Source: Pyruvatibacter sp.
GTDB taxonomy: Bacteria; Pseudomonadota; Alphaproteobacteria; CGMCC-115125
Direction: 5' to 3'
DNA length: 64,000 bases
NCBI RefSeq assembly: GCF_040219635.1
Contig: NZ_JAVJSC010000003.1
Coordinates: forward strand, 320,501 to 384,500
Part shown: positions 60,695-64,000 of the stretch, piece by piece
How positions within the stretch are numbered: position 1 is the stretch's first letter
Layout: the number at the start of each line of letters is the position of its first letter
Notes under the pieces: model-generated
What the model saw: the letters and a program-made list of their open reading frames with translations, nothing else
What the model was told of the DNA's origin: nothing
The model's database searches: none
Translations under genes and position numbers: made by a program

Positions 60695-63661
60695 TTAAAT
60701 GGTGAGCGCTTCGTCCAGGAACATATTGAGTTCCTGTTTGTGCTTGCTCATCAGGCCGGTGGCAGTGGATGCCGTGGACGAGCGCCCAGCATAGCGGGCG
60801 CGCCTGTGCTTGGCATCAATATGCTTCAACACCCACTCGATGTTGGGCTCCATGAACGTCCACGCGCCCATGTTCTTGGGCTCTTCCTGACACCATACCA
60901 TGTCGGCATTGGCAAAGCGCTCAAGCTCCTTGATCATCGACTTGGCGGGGAACGGATAAAGCTGCTCGATGCGCATCAGGTAGATGTCATCAATACCGCG
61001 CTTCTCACGCTCTTCCAGCAGGTCATAATAGACCTTGCCCGAACACATGACGACGCGCCGTATCTTGCCGGGCTCCTGCAACTTGACCGTTGAACCGGGC
61101 ATATATTCCGCATCATCCCACAACACCCGGTGGAACGAAGAACCAGGCCCCATCTCCTTGAGTGTGGACACGGCCTTCTTGTGACGCAGCAACGACTTGG
61201 GCGTCATCAGGATAAGCGGTTTGCGGAACTTGCGGTGCAACTGGCGCCGCAGAATATGAAAATAGTTTGCCGGCGTTGTGCAGTTGGCAACCTGCAGATT
61301 GTCTTCGGCGCACAACTGCAAAAAGCGCTCAAGGCGGGCCGACGAATGCTCCGGACCCTGACCTTCATAGCCATGCGGCAACAGCATCACCAGGCCCGAC
61401 ATGCGCAACCACTTGCGCTCGCCAGATGAAATGAACTGGTCAATGATGACCTGCGCACCGTTCACAAAGTCGCCAAACTGCGCTTCCCACAACACCAGCG
61501 CATTGGGCTCCGCCAATGAGTACCCGTACTCGTAACCAAGCACGGCGGCTTCCGACAACATGGAGTCCACCACGTCGTAGTCCGGCTGGCCTTGTTTCAG
61601 GTTGTTGAGCGGCATGTACCGCTCTTCGGTTTCCTGATCGATGATGGCTGAATGGCGCTGGGAGAACGTGCCGCGCACACTGTCCTGCCCCACCAGCCGC
61701 ACGGGAAAGCCTTCGTCCAGCAGGGAGCCGAACGCAAGTGCCTCGGCGGTGGCCCAGTCAAGACCTTCGCCCGCCTCAATGGCTTCGCCGCGCGCCTTGA
61801 AAATACGCTCCACCGTGCGGTGCGCATTAATGCCGTCGGGAATGGTCGCCAGCGTCTTGCCTATTTCTTTGAGCTTTTCGATTTCAACGGCGGTGTCGCC
61901 GCGCCGGGCTTCACCCTCGGCAACCGACAATCCGCTCCAGCGCCCGTCCAGCCAGTCTGCCTTGTTGGACCGGAAATTGTCGGCGGTCTCAAAGGCGTCC
62001 GAGAGCATGGCGTTGAACTGCTCTTTCATGCCGTCAATCTCGCCCGGCTCAACCAGCCCTTCGGCGGCCAGGCGATCGCCATAAATCTCCAGCGTTGTGC
62101 GCTGCTGTTTGATGGTCTTGTACATCAGCGGCTGGGTGAACATCGGCTCGTCACCCTCGTTGTGTCCAAAGCGCCGGTAGCAGAACATGTCGATGACAAC
62201 ATCCGCGCCAAATGTCTGGCGGAACTCGGTGGCAATCTTCGCCACGTGCACAACCGCCTCAGGGTCGTCCCCGTTCACATGGAAAATCGGTGCCTGAACC
62301 ATCTTCGCAACGTCAGACGGATACGGCGACGACCGCGAGAAGCGTGGGGACGTCGTAAAGCCGATCTGGTTGTTGACGATGAAATGGATGGTGCCGCCAT
62401 TGCGCGCGCCCTTGAGCTGCGACAGGCCGAAACACTCAGCCACAATGCCCTGGCCGGCAAACGCTGCATCGCCATGAAGCAGCACCGGCATCACTTTGGT
62501 GCGGTCGCGGTTATGCTGCATGTCCTGCTTGGCGCGCGCCTTGCCCAGCACCACCGGGTTCACCGCCTCAAGATGCGACGGGTTGGCGGTCAGCGACAGA
62601 TGCACTTTGTTGCCGTCAAACTCGCGGTCTGATGACGTACCCAGATGATATTTGACGTCGCCGGACCCCGCGATGTCTTCCGGATTGACCGAGCCACCCT
62701 TGAACTCATGGAAAATCGCCTGATACGGCTTGCCCATGACGGTGGCCAGCACGTTGAGGCGGCCACGGTGCGGCATCCCCAGAATGATCTCCTCAAGCCC
62801 CATATTGCCGCCGCGCTTGATGATCTGCTCCATCGCAGGGATCAGGCTCTCGCCGCCATCAAGACCAAAGCGCTTGGTGCCGGTATATTTGACGTGCAGG
62901 AACTTCTCGAAGCCTTCACTCTCGATGAGTTTTTGCAGGATCGCCTTCTTGCCCATGTCGGTGAACGACACTTCCTTGCCGCGTCCCTCGATGCGCTCCT
63001 GTATCCAGCCCTTTTGTTCAGGGTCGGCAATGTGCATGAACTCCACGCCGATGGTGTCGCAATAGGTGCGCCACAGGATTTCCATCATCTCGTTGATGGT
63101 GGCGGTCTCCAGCCCCAGCACATTGTCGATGAAAATCGGGCGGTCCATGTCGGCATCGGTAAAGCCGTAGGAGCGCGGATCAAGTTCGGGGTGTTGTCGG
63201 GGCGGCTCGATGCGCAGCGGATCAAGATTGGCAATCAGATGGCCGCGAATACGGTAGGCGCGGATCATCATGATGGCGCGGATACTGTCGAGCGTGGCAC
63301 TACGCATCTGCTCCGGCGACAGCTCGCCACCGGCCTGCGTTGCCTTTGCCTGGATTTTGCCCTTGATGTGCTCTTCAGCGGCTGGCCAGTTGGTGTCGAG
63401 GGCCGACACAAGCTCGCCATTGGCAATCTGCGGCCAGTCGGTGCGCGCCCATGAAGGGCCGGTCGCCTCGCTGGCTACCGCACCGGGATCATCCTTCAAC
63501 CCGTCAAAATAGGCCCGCCAGCGCGCATCCACCCCTTGGGGATTCTGCGCATAGCGATGATGCATCTGCTCAAGATACTGGGCGTTTCCGCCATACAGGA
63601 ATGATGTTTCGTCAAAGGCTGCGTTTTCAGGCGTCCGCTGACGCCCAGACCCATCTGCCAT
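60695..63661 (-). CDS. odhA: 2-oxoglutarate dehydrogenase E1 component
   Basis: The 988-residue thiamine-diphosphate enzyme decarboxylates 2-oxoglutarate in the TCA cycle. The N-terminal segment ETSFLYGGNAQYLEQMHHRY is the E2-binding helix region. The TPP domain includes LGMPHRGRLNVLATVMGKPY and HGDAAFAGQGIVAECFGLSQ, and the transketolase-like domain includes GTFSQRHSAIIDQ and LPHGYEGQGPEHSSARLERF. Length is typical of E1o. It lies between sucD and odhB in the operon. Confidence 0.98.
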   Translation of the reverse strand: MADGSGRQRTPENAAFDETSFLYGGNAQYLEQMHHRYAQNPQGVDARWRAYFDGLKDDPGAVASEATGPSWARTDWPQIANGELVSALDTNWPAAEEHIKGKIQAKATQAGGELSPEQMRSATLDSIRAIMMIRAYRIRGHLIANLDPLRIEPPRQHPELDPRSYGFTDADMDRPIFIDNVLGLETATINEMMEILWRTYCDTIGVEFMHIADPEQKGWIQERIEGRGKEVSFTDMGKKAILQKLIESEGFEKFLHVKYTGTKRFGLDGGESLIPAMEQIIKRGGNMGLEEIILGMPHRGRLNVLATVMGKPYQAIFHEFKGGSVNPEDIAGSGDVKYHLGTSSDREFDGNKVHLSLTANPSHLEAVNPVVLGKARAKQDMQHNRDRTKVMPVLLHGDAAFAGQGIVAECFGLSQLKGARNGGTIHFIVNNQIGFTTSPRFSRSSPYPSDVAKMVQAPIFHVNGDDPEAVVHVAKIATEFRQTFGADVVIDMFCYRRFGHNEGDEPMFTQPLMYKTIKQQRTTLEIYGDRLAAEGLVEPGEIDGMKEQFNAMLSDAFETADNFRSNKADWLDGRWSGLSVAEGEARRGDTAVEIEKLKEIGKTLATIPDGINAHRTVERIFKARGEAIEAGEGLDWATAEALAFGSLLDEGFPVRLVGQDSVRGTFSQRHSAIIDQETEERYMPLNNLKQGQPDYDVVDSMLSEAAVLGYEYGYSLAEPNALVLWEAQFGDFVNGAQVIIDQFISSGERKWLRMSGLVMLLPHGYEGQGPEHSSARLERFLQLCAEDNLQVANCTTPANYFHILRRQLHRKFRKPLILMTPKSLLRHKKAVSTLKEMGPGSSFHRVLWDDAEYMPGSTVKLQEPGKIRRVVMCSGKVYYDLLEEREKRGIDDIYLMRIEQLYPFPAKSMIKELERFANADMVWCQEEPKNMGAWTFMEPNIEWVLKHIDAKHRRARYAGRSSTASTATGLMSKHKQELNMFLDEALTI

Positions 63662-63736
63662 TTTGTGTCGCTCCAGCGCGGACGACGGTCATGCAAACGT
63701 CATTTGGCCCGCGCGCTTTTGGGTAAAAACTCTCTA

Positions 63737-63790
63737 ATCCCGGTCAGTTTTGCATGGGTTTGGTTAACACGCCATTCAAAACACCGGGAT
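63737..63790 (-). other. Large imperfect hairpin between sucD and odhA
   Basis: Arms 63737-63757 and 63772-63790 pair over about 18 bp (ATCCCGGT and ACCGGGAT outermost, GTTTTG and CAAAAC inside) with small bulges and a 14-base loop. No T-run follows, so it is not an obvious terminator; it may set relative sucCD/odhAB expression by RNA processing or attenuation. Confidence 0.55.
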
Positions 63791-63823
63791 CCGGAGCATT
63801 CAGCAACGACATTTTGGCGACAT

Positions 63824-64000
63824 TCAGCCCTTGAGCACATCCACGAGCGTGGAACCCAGCGCCGCAGGTGACGGCGACACGGTGATGCCGGCCGACTTCA
63901 TGGCGTCAATCTTGCTGGCCGCATCGCCCTTCCCGCCTGAAATGATGGCACCGGCGTGCCCCATGCGACGGCCCGGAGGCGCTGTAACACCGGCAATGAA
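63824..64000 (-). CDS. sucD: Succinyl-CoA ligase alpha subunit (C-terminal fragment)
   Basis: The last 58 codons of a minus-strand gene continue off the window. The translated end reads FIAGVTAPPGRRMGHAGAII then SGGKGDAASKIDAMKSAG, the conserved C-terminal region of SucD, ending in VDVLKG. SucD carries the phosphohistidine loop that contacts this GRRMGHAGA segment. Its position upstream of odhA agrees with the standard sucCD-odhAB-lpdA order. Confidence 0.93.
   Translation of the reverse strand, partial: FIAGVTAPPGRRMGHAGAIISGGKGDAASKIDAMKSAGITVSPSPAALGSTLVDVLKG

Overview
The window comes from a GC-rich alphaproteobacterium, most plausibly a marine member of the Rhodobiaceae/Parvibaculaceae-like Hyphomicrobiales (inference). 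Supporting evidence is the F1 gene order atpH-A-G-D-C without the Fo genes, the rplU-rpmA-GNAT-obgE-proB-proA-nadD cluster, the rsfS-rlmH-gpmI-envC-ctpA-yibQ-rppH cluster, a phosphatidylcholine synthase and a complete astaxanthin-type carotenoid cluster. Genes fill about 95% of the sequence. I see no phage, insertion sequence, CRISPR array or rRNA.

Layout. 1-6.6 kb: an edge-truncated membrane/coiled-coil gene, then an exopolysaccharide locus resembling the E. coli Nfr phage-N4-receptor system: an NfrA-like outer-membrane TPR/barrel protein, a small TPR protein, an NfrB-like glycosyltransferase with a c-di-GMP-binding (MshEN-type) tail, and WecB. 6.9-15.0 kb: two convergent carotenoid units, crtY-crtI-crtB and crtE-ABC ATPase-ABC permease-crtW-crtZ. 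Together they can convert FPP to astaxanthin, and they include an unexplained ABC transporter. 15.2-24.5 kb: a CoA-ester catabolic island with two acyl-CoA dehydrogenases and a single-chain biotin acyl-CoA carboxylase on the minus strand, divergent from a Baeyer-Villiger-type monooxygenase and an acetyl-CoA hydrolase/transferase. A palindromic operator candidate lies between the two arms. 24.5-28.1 kb: an operon of a TauD-type dioxygenase, an ATP-grasp ligase and a cNMP-binding/thioredoxin-reductase-like flavoprotein. 28.2-30.4 kb: tRNA-Ser(CGA), a REPIN-like repeat pair, a small membrane protein, a SIMPL protein and phosphatidylcholine synthase.

30.5-46.6 kb: a long plus-strand housekeeping block (ribosomal proteins L21/L27, two GNATs, ObgE, ProB, ProA, NadD, RsfS, RlmH, CtpA, RppH). 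The ergothioneine pair egtB-egtD sits between nadD and rsfS. The phosphoglycerate-mutase-like and YibQ-like proteins in this block have lost nearly all the catalytic residues of their families, which I regard as the most unusual feature of the window. 46.6-53.1 kb: two copies of a palindrome-containing repeat, a ferritin-like diiron protein and the F1 ATP synthase operon. 53.4-57.6 kb: priA, a DUF484 gene and xerC. 57.6-64.0 kb: the 2-oxoglutarate dehydrogenase operon (sucD fragment, odhA, odhB, a small secreted protein, lpdA).

Strongest leads: (1) the pseudo-iPGM and degenerate YibQ flanking EnvC/CtpA; (2) the Nfr-like polysaccharide locus with a doubled MshEN tail; (3) the dioxygenase/ATP-grasp/cNMP-flavoprotein operon; (4) REPIN-like paired palindromes with a conserved TCAAG loop at two intergenic sites; (5) unusual start regions of rsfS and xerC embedded in or next to tandem repeats. 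All functional calls were made by reading motifs; no database search was run.
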